A stretch of 49,479 nucleotides of DNA from Parabacteroides sp. AM08-6 (GCF_003473295.1 NZ_QRMP01000026.1:6427-55905), one strand, 5' to 3'. Positions 39,964-48,869 are shown, numbered from the stretch's first letter. A program made the numbers and translations. Notes: generated from the sequence alone by a model not told the origin.

Positions 39964-40866
39964 ATGAATGAATTGATAAAAGCAGATAATATCTGCATCT
40001 ATAATGAATGGGCAGGAGTAGAAACCAAGCATCCTTTGGTTAGTTTCATAGACTTCTCTACGGTGAAACCGTTACGTCATGCTCGCAAATTATACGGTTT
40101 TTATGCTATATTCCTGAAAGATGTAAAATGTGGGGAACTTCGTTATGGTAGGCAGTATTATGATTATCAAGACGGAACTTTGATTTTTGTTGCTCCCGGT
40201 CAAGTTTTTGGAGCAGAAGATAACGGAGAAGTGTTTCAACCTACGGGCTATTTATTAATGTTCCACCCTGATTTATTAAGAAATACCTCATTGGGCAAGT
40301 TGATGATGAAAGACTATACATTTTTTTCATACGAAACGAATGAAGCCTTGCATCTAAGTAGTGAGGAACGACAAGTGATAATGGATTGCTTTCACAAAAT
40401 CCAATACGAATTGCAGCATCCGATAGATAAGCACAGTAAAGGTTTAATAGTGGATAGCATCAAAATGTTTTTGGATTATTGTACCCGTTTCTATGACCGC
40501 CAATTTATTACTCGTGATAATGTGAATAAAGATGTTCTTGTTCGTTTTGAAGCACTACTGGAGGACTATTTTATGAAAGGGAGAGCAGAAAAGACTGGAT
40601 TGCCGACTGTTCAATATATAGCGAACGAACTTAATTTGTCTGCTAACTATTTGAGTGACCTTTTGAGAAAGGAAACGGGGAGTACCGCTTTACGTTATAT
40701 TCACGACAAGGTAATAGATGTAGCTAAGACGCAAATTGTTTCAACAGATAAAACTATTAGTGAAATAGCTTATTTGTTAGGTTTTCAATATCCCCAACAC
40801 TTTACACGGCTTTTCAAAAAGGAAGTAGGGTGTACGCCTAATGAATATCGGTTGCAAGTTGGATAA
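39964..40866 (+). CDS. AraC-family transcription regulator
   Basis: 300 residues. N-terminal cupin-like effector domain (residues 10-170) and a C-terminal pair of helix-turn-helix motifs (VQYIANELNLSANYLSDLLR and ISEIAYLLGFQYPQHFTRLF). It is transcribed away from the cargo operon and is the likely activator of it, in the common AraC plus divergent operon layout. Followed by a 17-bp perfect inverted repeat. Confidence 0.9.
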   Translation: MNELIKADNICIYNEWAGVETKHPLVSFIDFSTVKPLRHARKLYGFYAIFLKDVKCGELRYGRQYYDYQDGTLIFVAPGQVFGAEDNGEVFQPTGYLLMFHPDLLRNTSLGKLMMKDYTFFSYETNEALHLSSEERQVIMDCFHKIQYELQHPIDKHSKGLIVDSIKMFLDYCTRFYDRQFITRDNVNKDVLVRFEALLEDYFMKGRAEKTGLPTVQYIANELNLSANYLSDLLRKETGSTALRYIHDKVIDVAKTQIVSTDKTISEIAYLLGFQYPQHFTRLFKKEVGCTPNEYRLQVG

Positions 40867-40870
40867 AAAC

Positions 40871-40923
40871 TTAGTGCAAGGTGCAAGTATATATTTATAT
40901 ATATAGCTTGCACCTTGCACTAA
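40871..40923. terminator. Long inverted repeat after the araC-like gene
   Basis: TTAGTGCAAGGTGCAAG and CTTGCACCTTGCACTAA form a perfect 17-bp stem, and the loop is itself an AT-rich palindrome. There is no T-run, so it could equally be a recombination-protein site near the element end. Confidence 0.5.
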
Positions 40924-40947
40924 TCGCAGAAGATTTATTATCAATGA

Positions 40948-40979
40948 TTTGCGTATTTCAAAAGAAAGACTTATCTTTG
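40948..40979 (+). promoter_or_regulatory. Outward-facing Bacteroides promoter near the element end
   Basis: TTTG (40948-40951), 20 bp, then TATCTTTG (40972-40979), the full consensus. No gene follows within the element; transcription would pass into the tRNA-derived end at 41110. Confidence 0.6.
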
Positions 40980-41040
40980 AACCCGAAAGTTAGGCAGACA
41001 AACAGCGGTCAAAGTTGGACAGGCTTAACGGTTGAAAATC

Positions 41041-41057
41041 GTTACTGTTTCGTTACC
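41041..41057. repeat. GTTAC repeats near the right end
   Basis: GTTACT at 41041 and CGTTACC at 41051 echo the GTTACC/GGTAAC cluster at 6820-6867 near the left end. Confidence 0.35.
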
Positions 41058-41109
41058 TATTTGAAATTTTGAAAGCAAAGTAGCTGAAATATAAGCGGTT
41101 AGAGTTATA

Positions 41110-41133
41110 GGTTCAAAACCCTATCTCTCCGCT
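41110..41133 (+). tRNA. 3' fragment of a tRNA gene (probable tRNA-Ser), element right end (attR)
   Basis: GGTTCAAAACCCTA followed by TCTCTCCGCT fits T-loop (TTCAAAA), T-stem 3' strand, acceptor 3' strand TCTCTCC and discriminator G, which suits tRNA-Ser starting GGAGAGA. The 5' strand of the T stem is broken at ATAGG, and no GGAGAGA occurs in the 90 bp upstream, so only the 3' end is present. This is what is left at one end when an element integrates into a tRNA gene. The complete tRNA should be at the other end, outside this window. Confidence 0.6.
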
Positions 41134-41157
41134 GAACTAACCGGACAAAGAACAGTC

Positions 41158-41195
41158 AAGTTCCACAAATTCAACGATTTGTGGAACTTTTTTTT
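41158..41195 (+). terminator. Strong terminator following the tRNA fragment
   Basis: AAGTTCCACAAAT and ATTTGTGGAACTT form a perfect 13-bp stem around TCAACG, followed by eight or more T. Most likely the original terminator of the chromosomal tRNA. Confidence 0.9.
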
Positions 41196-41216
41196 ATCCC
41201 CTTATTTCTACACTAC

Positions 41217-41236
41217 CGGACATCATTTAGCCCTTA
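41217..41236 (+). repeat. 20-bp repeat, copy 1
   Basis: CGGACATCATTTAGCCCTTA; 19 of 20 bases match the copy at 43478-43497 in the same orientation. Confidence 0.7.
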
Positions 41237-41365
41237 TTTGTATATTTCAGGAATGACAATCGTGTATGATAGCTTACTGCAAAAGATATAGGTATTTATT
41301 GTATATATAAGAGTTTCCATGTACTTTTATGGCAGAATGAAAATAAGATATAATTTTATAGATGG

Positions 41366-42136
41366 ATGAGTAAACAACAACCTCGTTATTATCTACAGAA
41401 AGGTGCGACAACTATTGTAATCTTTATACATGGTATAGTTGAAGGACCGGATCAGTTTCTGGATTTAATGGAACTGGCTTCCGGATATGGCTTTGCTATA
41501 GCTTCTTTATTATTGCCCGGTCATGGAGGAACAGGAGAGGAATTTGCACATAGTTGCAGGCAGCAGTGGATGAAACATGTGAATTCTGAAGTAGGTCGTT
41601 ATAAAGAAATATACGATTCGGTTATCCTTGTGGGGCACTCTATGGGTAGTCTTCTTTCGTTTATCACATATGTGGAAAGTCCGGAGCAGGTTATTGGTAT
41701 TGTGGCGATAGATACACCTTTATATGTAAAGGTTAAGGGAAGAGCGATTCGGAATAATCTGAAAGTTGCTTTTTCGAAGCATATCGCAGAAGATGATCCG
41801 GCTTATGCTTTGCTGAAAGCGAGTAGTGTAGCCCCTTGTTCAATTTTTACTTATTTGACTTGGGCGCCGAGGATGATCGATTTGTTTCGTCTGATGAAGA
41901 AGACTAGGAAATTGCTATGTCAAGTATCTGTGCCTACGTTAGTTTTCCATGCTGCTGATGATGAATTAGTCAGCGCTTCCAGTGTGAAAGTTTTTAAGAA
42001 AACACTCCCCGCAGACTATTCCAGGATTGTTCTTCTGAAAAATTCAACCCATTTTATTTGTGAACAAGAAGACTTGGCATTACTGCATAAGACTTTTTGT
42101 TCTTTTCTGATATCTATTAAAGAAAGACATTTTTGA
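41366..42136 (+). CDS. Alpha/beta hydrolase
   Basis: 256 residues. Lipase-type fold with FIHGIVEGPDQF oxyanion region, nucleophile Ser92 in VGHSMGSLL, acid Asp198 or Asp199 in FHAADDELVS and His229 in STHFICEQ. Resembles monoacylglycerol lipase-type or carboxylesterase-type hydrolases; the substrate is not predictable. The first gene of the chromosomal flank after the element. Confidence 0.85.
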   Translation: MSKQQPRYYLQKGATTIVIFIHGIVEGPDQFLDLMELASGYGFAIASLLLPGHGGTGEEFAHSCRQQWMKHVNSEVGRYKEIYDSVILVGHSMGSLLSFITYVESPEQVIGIVAIDTPLYVKVKGRAIRNNLKVAFSKHIAEDDPAYALLKASSVAPCSIFTYLTWAPRMIDLFRLMKKTRKLLCQVSVPTLVFHAADDELVSASSVKVFKKTLPADYSRIVLLKNSTHFICEQEDLALLHKTFCSFLISIKERHF

Positions 42137-42223
42137 AGAACTCTTCTCAATTATTTTGTAGGAATAGATTCAGGTAATTCTCTTGCATGGCTGTTTTCAA
42201 TGGCATGATATTCTGCTTTTGAA

Positions 42224-43363
42224 TTACCATTTCTTAACCTCGCCTTGTGAGGTTTTCATGTCTTTATTTCCATTATAAATAGCAAAACATTGCTCAGGAG
42301 TTGCACCCGATAGCTTTGCCCATTTGGAGATACCCTTGAAAAAGTCAGAAGAGTATGTGACTCCTGATTTTATTTCATAGGCATATTGTTTGCCTTCCTC
42401 CGTGCACAATAAATCAACTTCATTGCCTATACTGTCTCTCCAAAATGAAAGGTTGGGCTCTTTTCCTTTATTATATGCTTCTTTGATAAATTCATTAATC
42501 ACAAGATTTTCAAATAAACCTCCACGAAGGAAATGAGTCGCTATTTGGTCGGCATTTCTTATGTCGAGCAGTGAACATGCTAATCCTGTGTCATAGAAAT
42601 AGAGCTTTGGAGCTTTTACCAGCCGCTTAGCATAGTTGTTATGATCAGGTTTTAATAAATAGCAAATGTAACTTACCTCCAAAATAGAAATCCATGAGGT
42701 TGCTGTGGTTACGGATACTCCACATTCATTGGCCAACGACGAAATATTGAGGAGTTGTCCAATACGTCCTGCACACAATTTAAAAAAACGGATAAATTTA
42801 CTTAAGTCACCAATGTTCCGCATCAAGCGCACATCCCGTTCTACGTATGTCTGGGTGTAGAATGGATAGTAGTCAGAAGGAGCAATGTCTTTATCGTAAA
42901 GACGAAGATACGCTCCTTTGAAAATCTCTTCGTTCACAGTAGGGGGAAGTATATTGCTTTCTTTTATTTCAAGATGAGAAAAAGGTAATAACCGAAGAAT
43001 TGCTGTTCTACCTGCAAGTGATTGGTTGATGCTCTCCATTAAAAGAAAGTTATGAGAGCCCGCAAGCAGGTACATTCCTACCCTATTCTCTTTATCGGTA
43101 TGAGTCTGGATATAGGAAAATATAGATGGCACTCTTTGTACCTCATCAATAATTGTTTTATCAGGATACGTAGTAAGGAAACCTCTTGGATCTTCAGTTG
43201 CAAACAATCTCATATCCAGTTCTTCTAATGATACGTATTTATACTCTGGAAATGATGTTTTGAGTAACGTCGATTTACCCGATTACCGTGGTCCCGTAAG
43301 GGTAACAATCGGATACTTTTCCGTTAGCTCCAATAGCCTGGTTCTTAATATTCTTTCTATCAT
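42224..43363 (-). pseudogene. DUF4143 AAA ATPase gene with nonsense codon in Walker A
   Basis: The frame runs from the ATG at 43363 (MIERILRTRLLELTEKYPIV) to 42224. At codon 27 (43283-43285) a TAA replaces the expected Gln codon in GPR(Q)SGKST. The rest is uninterrupted: Walker B-like TIIDEVQRVP, then a C-terminal DUF4143 domain with the EVDLLCTEEGKQYAYEIK nuclease-like region. The unaffected downstream ATG gives only 329 residues without a P-loop. Family members are ATPases of unknown job, often paired with toxin-like nucleases. Confidence 0.85.
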
Positions 43364-43477
43364 ATCGAATCTGTTTTATGCAAATCTACTATAAAAAAGT
43401 GGATTTGCAATTTATTACAGGGTTATTTTGATAAATGAATGATTTGTACTATCGTTGTGCAGTAATGTTTAGATGAA

Positions 43478-43497
43478 CGGACACCATTTAGCCCTTA
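43478..43497 (+). repeat. 20-bp repeat, copy 2
   Basis: CGGACACCATTTAGCCCTTA. The two copies flank the hydrolase and ATPase genes (41237-43477). Confidence 0.7.
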
Positions 43498-43537
43498 AAA
43501 GAGAATTGTTAGTAACCGAACTCATTAACAATTATAA

Positions 43538-44356
43538 TTAATCATTAAAATCTAAAACCATTTGGTTGTTTTCAGCTTCAGATTCTTCGACTAATAATGG
43601 CGGCATATGCAATATCCTATCAGTTATTTGTTCATAATTGAAAATCAAATCTGTTCCATTTTCATTAATATCACTAAAATCAAATTTTTTGTTTTTTATT
43701 TGCTCTAAATTAAGCTTTAAAACATTATCCCATTTATCATTTATATGTGCTATAATTTGTTTTCTTTCTCTTAAAGAAACAAGTAATCTTTTTACTATAC
43801 TATTTTGTTCCTCAAGAGCTGGTATAGGGATTAGTGTTTTTTCGACATCACTGTCAAGGATTGCAGGATAACTTGACCCTGTTGCAAATTTCCTAAACTG
43901 TTCCATTGTCGAATCTAGTCTTAACGCATAATGCAAATATAATGGATTCACATTATGTTTAGCCCTAATTACAGAAAAACCAGTAGAACAAATTTGTCCA
44001 TGTAAATTTTCTGGGATAACAGCAATTGCTCTTCTTGTCGGGCGACAAGTCGAAATTATAATATCATATGCTTGGACTAGTTTACGTGCTCTTGATGGTG
44101 CTTCAGCTCCCGTTAATTCTTGGATTCTTTCAACTTCACCTGTATCAATATTTATACCAGATATATCTATATACTGAAATATAGTATTAGCTTTTTTAGT
44201 TGGATCTTTTTTAATATGTATTACATCTGCAACTTCTGAAACTTTTTTTACAATACTTATATCAAATTGACGTATTAAGACTGGTGGTTCATGATAGTCA
44301 TAATCCCAACGTTCAGCTTTTATCAATTTCTTTTTGTATGTTTTCAAATATTTCAT
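43538..44356 (-). CDS. Half-size specificity subunit (HsdS-like)
   Basis: 272 residues with one target recognition domain and one helical spacer at the C-terminus (SIVKRLLVSLRERKQIIAHI). A normal HsdS has two of each and about 400 residues. A single-TRD subunit would act as a dimer and would read a palindromic site. It overlaps the methylase gene by 4 bp, so the two are coupled. Confidence 0.75.
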   Translation of the reverse strand: MKYLKTYKKKLIKAERWDYDYHEPPVLIRQFDISIVKKVSEVADVIHIKKDPTKKANTIFQYIDISGINIDTGEVERIQELTGAEAPSRARKLVQAYDIIISTCRPTRRAIAVIPENLHGQICSTGFSVIRAKHNVNPLYLHYALRLDSTMEQFRKFATGSSYPAILDSDVEKTLIPIPALEEQNSIVKRLLVSLRERKQIIAHINDKWDNVLKLNLEQIKNKKFDFSDINENGTDLIFNYEQITDRILHMPPLLVEESEAENNQMVLDFND

Positions 44357-46200
44357 TTCCAGCCTATTTCTTTGTGAAATAAATCTATAACATCTTGTAC
44401 TTCACTTCCTGTTTTACTACGTCCAGTAGCATCATATCCCAAATTTTCCACTTCTACAAGTAGTGCTGTACTATTAGGATTATGGGCCTCACTATTTTCT
44501 AGTTTTCTAAAAATACACAATGAAGTTTTAACCATTGCACCATAAGCATTAAATGCTTCTTCTGGAAGACTAATAATAGCTTTTATTTCCGCCACTTGTT
44601 CCACCCATTTTCTTACAAATTTAGCATTTTTATTTTTCAATAATCCATCGGGTAAAACAATTGCCATTCTACCACCTGGTTTAAGAAATTGAAAAGAACG
44701 CTCAAGACCCAAAATCTCCAATGGCAAAGATTTTTTCTTATCTCCCAAACTAAAACGGCCTATCATTTCTTTTACCTCTCCCCTCATGATACTGCCAAAT
44801 GGTGGATTTGTTAATATCATGCTAAAAACAGCAGGATCAGACTCACCATCATCTCTTAATGCTAAAATATCAGGATAATTTTCAAAGCTTAATAAAGCAT
44901 CCAAATTACGAATATTAGAGTGTCCATCATCATGCAACATCATATCGGTCATGGCAATTCTTACCATACGTTCTGATTTCTCAATTCCATGTAAATGAAA
45001 GAACTTAAACTCATATAAATCTGCTTCTTTTATTCTATCTCCATAATTTTTGACAACATAATCTAAGCTACTAGTCAGAAAATGTCCTGAACCACAAAAA
45101 GGGTCAAGTATCATATCATTAGGCGTTGGCTGTAAAATACCAACTGCAATTTCGACAATAGGGTCTGGAGTAAAGTATTGTCCCATACCTGCTCTAATTG
45201 CAGAACTTAAAACCCCTTGGAATGCTCTACCTTTAATATCTATAGCTGTATCTACAAGAGAATATTTTTGGAGTTTTTCAACAACACTATATAAAGCCGG
45301 GTCACTAAGCCTTATTTGTGTTTTAAAAACTCCTCTAGATCTCTCATAGTTAGGTATTCTTTTTGAGAAAATCTCTAATTCTTTATCCCTTGCTTCTTCA
45401 TATAGCACACGGATATTTGAAGCAACTTCAGAAGGGTTACTTGCACCATATATTTGAAATCTAAATTCAGCTTTATCTCCTTTTTTTATCGTTGTTTTTT
45501 CATCGTATATTTTCACATAAAGTACTTTTGACAATTCATCTAGGGCTTCATCTGCATGAAGTCCATCAATATCTCTCACAATACTATGGCAATCAAATAA
45601 AATTTTTTCATAATCTGCATTAATGGGAGTTAATCCGGTTTTTGTTTTATCTCCGCTTTCGGGAATCTCACGGACTAATTTGACTTGGCTTGCTTGACTT
45701 CCACCATAAGCGTAAATATCAGGTATATACTCAAAATCATTAGGATCTATTTTTTTTCTAATTGCTCTTACTTTATCACCGTCTGTCACGAGCCCTATAG
45801 TTGCTGTATGTGTTGAAGAAAGATAAGTCTCTAACTGTCTTTCGGCTTCATTAAACATCTCTTCCGAAATACCACGTTTTTTTACCTCAATATAAATAAA
45901 TGTTCGTCTTGTCGAGTTTTTTAATGATATATCTGCTTCTTTTTCTGTAGAACCCATTTTTACTGGTTCTTCAATAATTAAACGTTCACCTATCCATTCT
46001 TTAGGGTAATTATAGCAATTTATTAATTGATATAAAACCCACTGCCTGACAAACTCTTCAATATGAAATTCAGCACCTTCATAACTACCTTTATGTTCCA
46101 AATATGTTTGAGCTCTTCGTTTTGCCTCAATCACATCACCATGCGTTTCAAATAACCATTTTTCTGGTTCTATAGTGAAATAATTCCCAATTTTTGGCAT
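44353..46200 (-). CDS. Nuclease-methylase fusion protein (type I-like N6-adenine)
   Basis: 615 residues. The N-terminal part is HSDR_N-like with a PD-(D/E)xK pattern: D90 in EADISLK, and E105 and K107 in YIEVKKR. The C-terminal part is an N6-adenine methylase with DPFCGSGHF at about 364-372 and NPPF at about 462. No separate helicase-type R subunit is present. Together with the half S gene this forms a compact, possibly type IIG-like restriction-modification system. Promoter candidate at 46414. Confidence 0.85.
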   Translation of the reverse strand: MPKIGNYFTIEPEKWLFETHGDVIEAKRRAQTYLEHKGSYEGAEFHIEEFVRQWVLYQLINCYNYPKEWIGERLIIEEPVKMGSTEKEADISLKNSTRRTFIYIEVKKRGISEEMFNEAERQLETYLSSTHTATIGLVTDGDKVRAIRKKIDPNDFEYIPDIYAYGGSQASQVKLVREIPESGDKTKTGLTPINADYEKILFDCHSIVRDIDGLHADEALDELSKVLYVKIYDEKTTIKKGDKAEFRFQIYGASNPSEVASNIRVLYEEARDKELEIFSKRIPNYERSRGVFKTQIRLSDPALYSVVEKLQKYSLVDTAIDIKGRAFQGVLSSAIRAGMGQYFTPDPIVEIAVGILQPTPNDMILDPFCGSGHFLTSSLDYVVKNYGDRIKEADLYEFKFFHLHGIEKSERMVRIAMTDMMLHDDGHSNIRNLDALLSFENYPDILALRDDGESDPAVFSMILTNPPFGSIMRGEVKEMIGRFSLGDKKKSLPLEILGLERSFQFLKPGGRMAIVLPDGLLKNKNAKFVRKWVEQVAEIKAIISLPEEAFNAYGAMVKTSLCIFRKLENSEAHNPNSTALLVEVENLGYDATGRSKTGSEVQDVIDLFHKEIGWK

Positions 46201-46546
46201 ATCCTAATTATTCATTTTTTATTTTAAACAAATATGTTATAGCTTCCTATTCTTGCAGAATTATGACAAATCGTAAACTTAACATATTAAAACTATCTAT
46301 ATCCCGTCACAAGAAGTATTTATTATGATGCCAACTTTATTATAGAAAGATGTTGCATTAGCCATTTTTGATTTCCAACTTCATTCTTAACTTGTATCAG
46401 TTACTTCTCAGTGCAAAGATACACATTTCTATTATAGGCTGATTGTAATATGATAAAAATAAGTATTTATGAGATTAAACCCCATAAAATACTTATAGTG
46501 CTCTTTTTAGGAAAACTGTTACTCTATTTCTTTATCGCTATCATTA
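46201..46546. other. Intergenic region between the R-M genes and the traQ relic
   Basis: About 346 bp without a supported gene. It holds the R-M promoter candidate and an AT-rich hairpin, ATAAGTATTT..AAATACTTAT with one bulge (about 46463-46498). The rest of the traQ relic's tra neighbourhood is absent. Confidence 0.45.
46414..46421 (-). promoter_or_regulatory. -7 box TATCTTTG for the R-M operon
   Basis: Exact TAnnTTTG on the minus strand, about 213 bp upstream of the methylase start. The long leader leaves room for control of expression. Confidence 0.5.
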
Positions 46547-46834
46547 CTAAAACCAAATGTGAGCTGTCATATCCATCCCATCGGACATTTTCAGCGTTCC
46601 CGCTCCGTCCGGTTGGAAATAGTGGATGAAATATTTTGTTTCTAACCGTCCGTTCCGGTGAAGCAGGCAGTGTATTTCCACCGTTTCCCCCACCTTTAAT
46701 TTTTCCGGTACAGGTATCGTTTCGATACTGAACGGACTAGATTGCAGTATATCCACATCATCATTACACGCATCCACTAATAACAAGGCGATTACATAGC
46801 AGCCCATCAAAATGCAGCTTAAAATCTTTCTCAT
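46547..46834 (-). pseudogene. traQ: Truncated traQ relic (DUF3872)
   Basis: 95 residues. Clear similarity to TraQ at 9341-9805: lipobox VDAC, FSIETIPVPEKLKVGETVE. After about residue 80 the homology ends at SDGMD and a new short tail follows. The remaining 70 residues of TraQ are missing and no tra genes surround it, so this is a leftover from another conjugative element. Confidence 0.75.
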
Positions 46835-46927
46835 TTACACTAATCAGGAACACCACCCGGATGGAAAAGGCACTCGATTCAAAGAACAAACAAATTTGTC
46901 TCCCCTTACACTAACCATTTTCTACAA

Positions 46928-46959
46928 TTTGCACAACGAAAAAAATTACTATATCTTTG
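46928..46959 (+). promoter_or_regulatory. Consensus promoter of the S41 protease gene
   Basis: TTTG (46928-46931), 20 bp spacer, then TATCTTTG (46952-46959), ideal for the Bacteroides primary sigma factor. The start codon lies 60 bp downstream. Confidence 0.75.
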
Positions 46960-47019
46960 AATTCTTATTTTAGGCAGACAACGGATACATGAAGTTTTTA
47001 ACCTTTAAATTTTGAATAC

Positions 47020-48387
47020 ATGAAACCTACGAATAAAGAAAAGAATACGGTCAAGAACATTATGAGAGATAAATCTCCAATCATTTATGTTTCTGCTTTA
47101 TTGCTACTACTAACCATGCTAAACACACGCATCACTTATGGGCAATCCGTAGAAAACAATTTGGATGCACCTAAAAAAGCATTCATCCTATCTCGTTTCT
47201 GCAGTGAAGTGAAATACAACTTTGTTCATTACAACAAGCTTAAAATAAACTGGGATAGTTTGTGTATAGCAAACTTGCCTCGATTAACAGCAACTCATTC
47301 CGATGAAGAATTTATGGATGAATTGAAAAAAATATGCGCGCAACTGCATGACGGACACACATTCCTTTATATCGCAAATACCCCTGGGGATGAAGCAAAT
47401 TGGATACGTCCTTTTCCTATGGAGACAAAACGAATCGGAGACCGGGTGTTTGTAACTTCTGTTTACAATTCCAAATTCAAAGAACAGGGGCTTGATGCCG
47501 GTTGTGAAGTGCTAAAAATAGATGGAGAAAATGTGATAGAATATGGAGAACGCCATATCAGCCCATTTTTTCCTTCTTCAACACCCCAGTGGTCTAAATA
47601 TGCACCTTTTAATAACTTTGAGCTAACCAAGGACAAAGGGACAAAGGTTTCGACAATAGATTTTCGTACTCCGAAAGGTAAAACTTTTACTATAAGCAGT
47701 AATCGCAATATTTCTTGGGATATTGAAAACACTTCCTCTGTTTTTGATTTTAAAGTATTGAAAAACAAGATCGGAATTTTGACTATCAGAAATTTTCAAT
47801 CAGGAAACTTTAAAAAGGAAGATTTCGATAAAATATATAACGATATATTAGCAACTAATGCTTTAATCATTGATATTCGTAATAATGGAGGAGGTAACTC
47901 CAGTTATGCAGATTATGTAATACGTCATTTTGATAACAAACCTATTCGGGTAGGGCGTTGGAGTAGCCGGATGTACATTGCTGCTCATGCCTCCTGGAAT
48001 TTTCCTCAAGAATGGTATACGGAAAGCCCCGATGCCATGAATCCAATTTCCGATAAACCTATCTATAAAAAACCGCTTGCACTATTAGTAAACGCTTGTA
48101 CATTTTCTTCTGCAGAGAACTTCTGTGTCACGTTTCGCGGTTTAAATCGAGGGAAAATCATTGGTACTCCAACAGGAGGAAGTACAGGCAATCCAATATT
48201 TATAGACCTTGGTTTTGGGGTTAGCTGTGGTATTTGTACTAAGAATGAGTGGGATGTCGACAACAATGAGTTTATCGGAATAGGAATTATTCCTGATATT
48301 GAAGTTGAGGAAAATGCTTCAATTTATCTCAATGGTAAAGATAATGTGATTGAAACAGCAATTAATATGCTAAAAAAGAATTTATAA
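47020..48387 (+). CDS. Exported S41-family peptidase
   Basis: 455 residues. An N-terminal hydrophobic stretch (IIYVSALLLLLTMLNTRITYG) acts as signal peptide; translation may begin at the second Met (47062). The tail-specific protease domain contains the nucleophile region NACTFSSAENF at about 355-366 and GTPTGGSTG nearby. Probably periplasmic. Substrate unknown. It lies alone with its own promoter. Confidence 0.8.
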   Translation: MKPTNKEKNTVKNIMRDKSPIIYVSALLLLLTMLNTRITYGQSVENNLDAPKKAFILSRFCSEVKYNFVHYNKLKINWDSLCIANLPRLTATHSDEEFMDELKKICAQLHDGHTFLYIANTPGDEANWIRPFPMETKRIGDRVFVTSVYNSKFKEQGLDAGCEVLKIDGENVIEYGERHISPFFPSSTPQWSKYAPFNNFELTKDKGTKVSTIDFRTPKGKTFTISSNRNISWDIENTSSVFDFKVLKNKIGILTIRNFQSGNFKKEDFDKIYNDILATNALIIDIRNNGGGNSSYADYVIRHFDNKPIRVGRWSSRMYIAAHASWNFPQEWYTESPDAMNPISDKPIYKKPLALLVNACTFSSAENFCVTFRGLNRGKIIGTPTGGSTGNPIFIDLGFGVSCGICTKNEWDVDNNEFIGIGIIPDIEVEENASIYLNGKDNVIETAINMLKKNL

Positions 48388-48491
48388 CAATATAAAAGCA
48401 AAGAGAATCTTGACAATAATAGTAAAAATTTAAGGTGATTATATACTACTTTACACCTACTTCTATTTTTTTTACTCAAATCACACACAGG

Positions 48492-48869
48492 ATGAATAAA
48501 ATAATCAATATTGATATTTTCTGTAGAGACCTAATGGTACATTTTGGAAATAGAAAGGAGTTAAAGGATGTACTAAAGAGATATTGTGACAAACAGACCA
48601 TAAAGTATGTTATAAATGAAATAGACTTTTCTGCAAAAGGTTATACATTGTGTAATTCAAATAAAAAAGTACTAATTGTTTATATGCCCACTAAGCCCTA
48701 TGATTCAAAAAGTATGGGGTTTTTAATTCACGAACTTTTGCATGTTACTAATTGTATAATGGAAGAAATAGGCGTAGAACCATCCGAAAGTTCAGAAGAA
48801 GCTTACGCCTATTTGATTGGATTTCTTACGAGAAGAATAATAGATGAGTTTTCTATTTCTTTGTCTTAA
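48492..48869 (+). CDS. Small HExxH-motif protein
   Basis: 125 residues from the ATG at 48492, which has an AGG just upstream; a longer frame starts at 48435 in a hydrophobic, poorly ribosome-bound leader. HELLH (residues 80-84) is a zinc-binding HExxH motif, followed by Glu-rich residues that could give the third ligand. Resembles minimal zinc metallopeptidases, sometimes found with toxin or phage systems. No partner toxin gene is seen. Confidence 0.6.
   Translation: MNKIINIDIFCRDLMVHFGNRKELKDVLKRYCDKQTIKYVINEIDFSAKGYTLCNSNKKVLIVYMPTKPYDSKSMGFLIHELLHVTNCIMEEIGVEPSESSEEAYAYLIGFLTRRIIDEFSISLS

Noticed and set aside
41020..41133. Complete tRNA gene
   Set aside because: No acceptor 5' strand, D arm or anticodon arm could be found; only the 3' end fits.
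42224..43213. ATPase gene starting at the internal Met at 43213
   Set aside because: The upstream in-frame sequence encodes the conserved N-terminus and most of Walker A, interrupted only by one stop codon, so a pseudogene is the better call.
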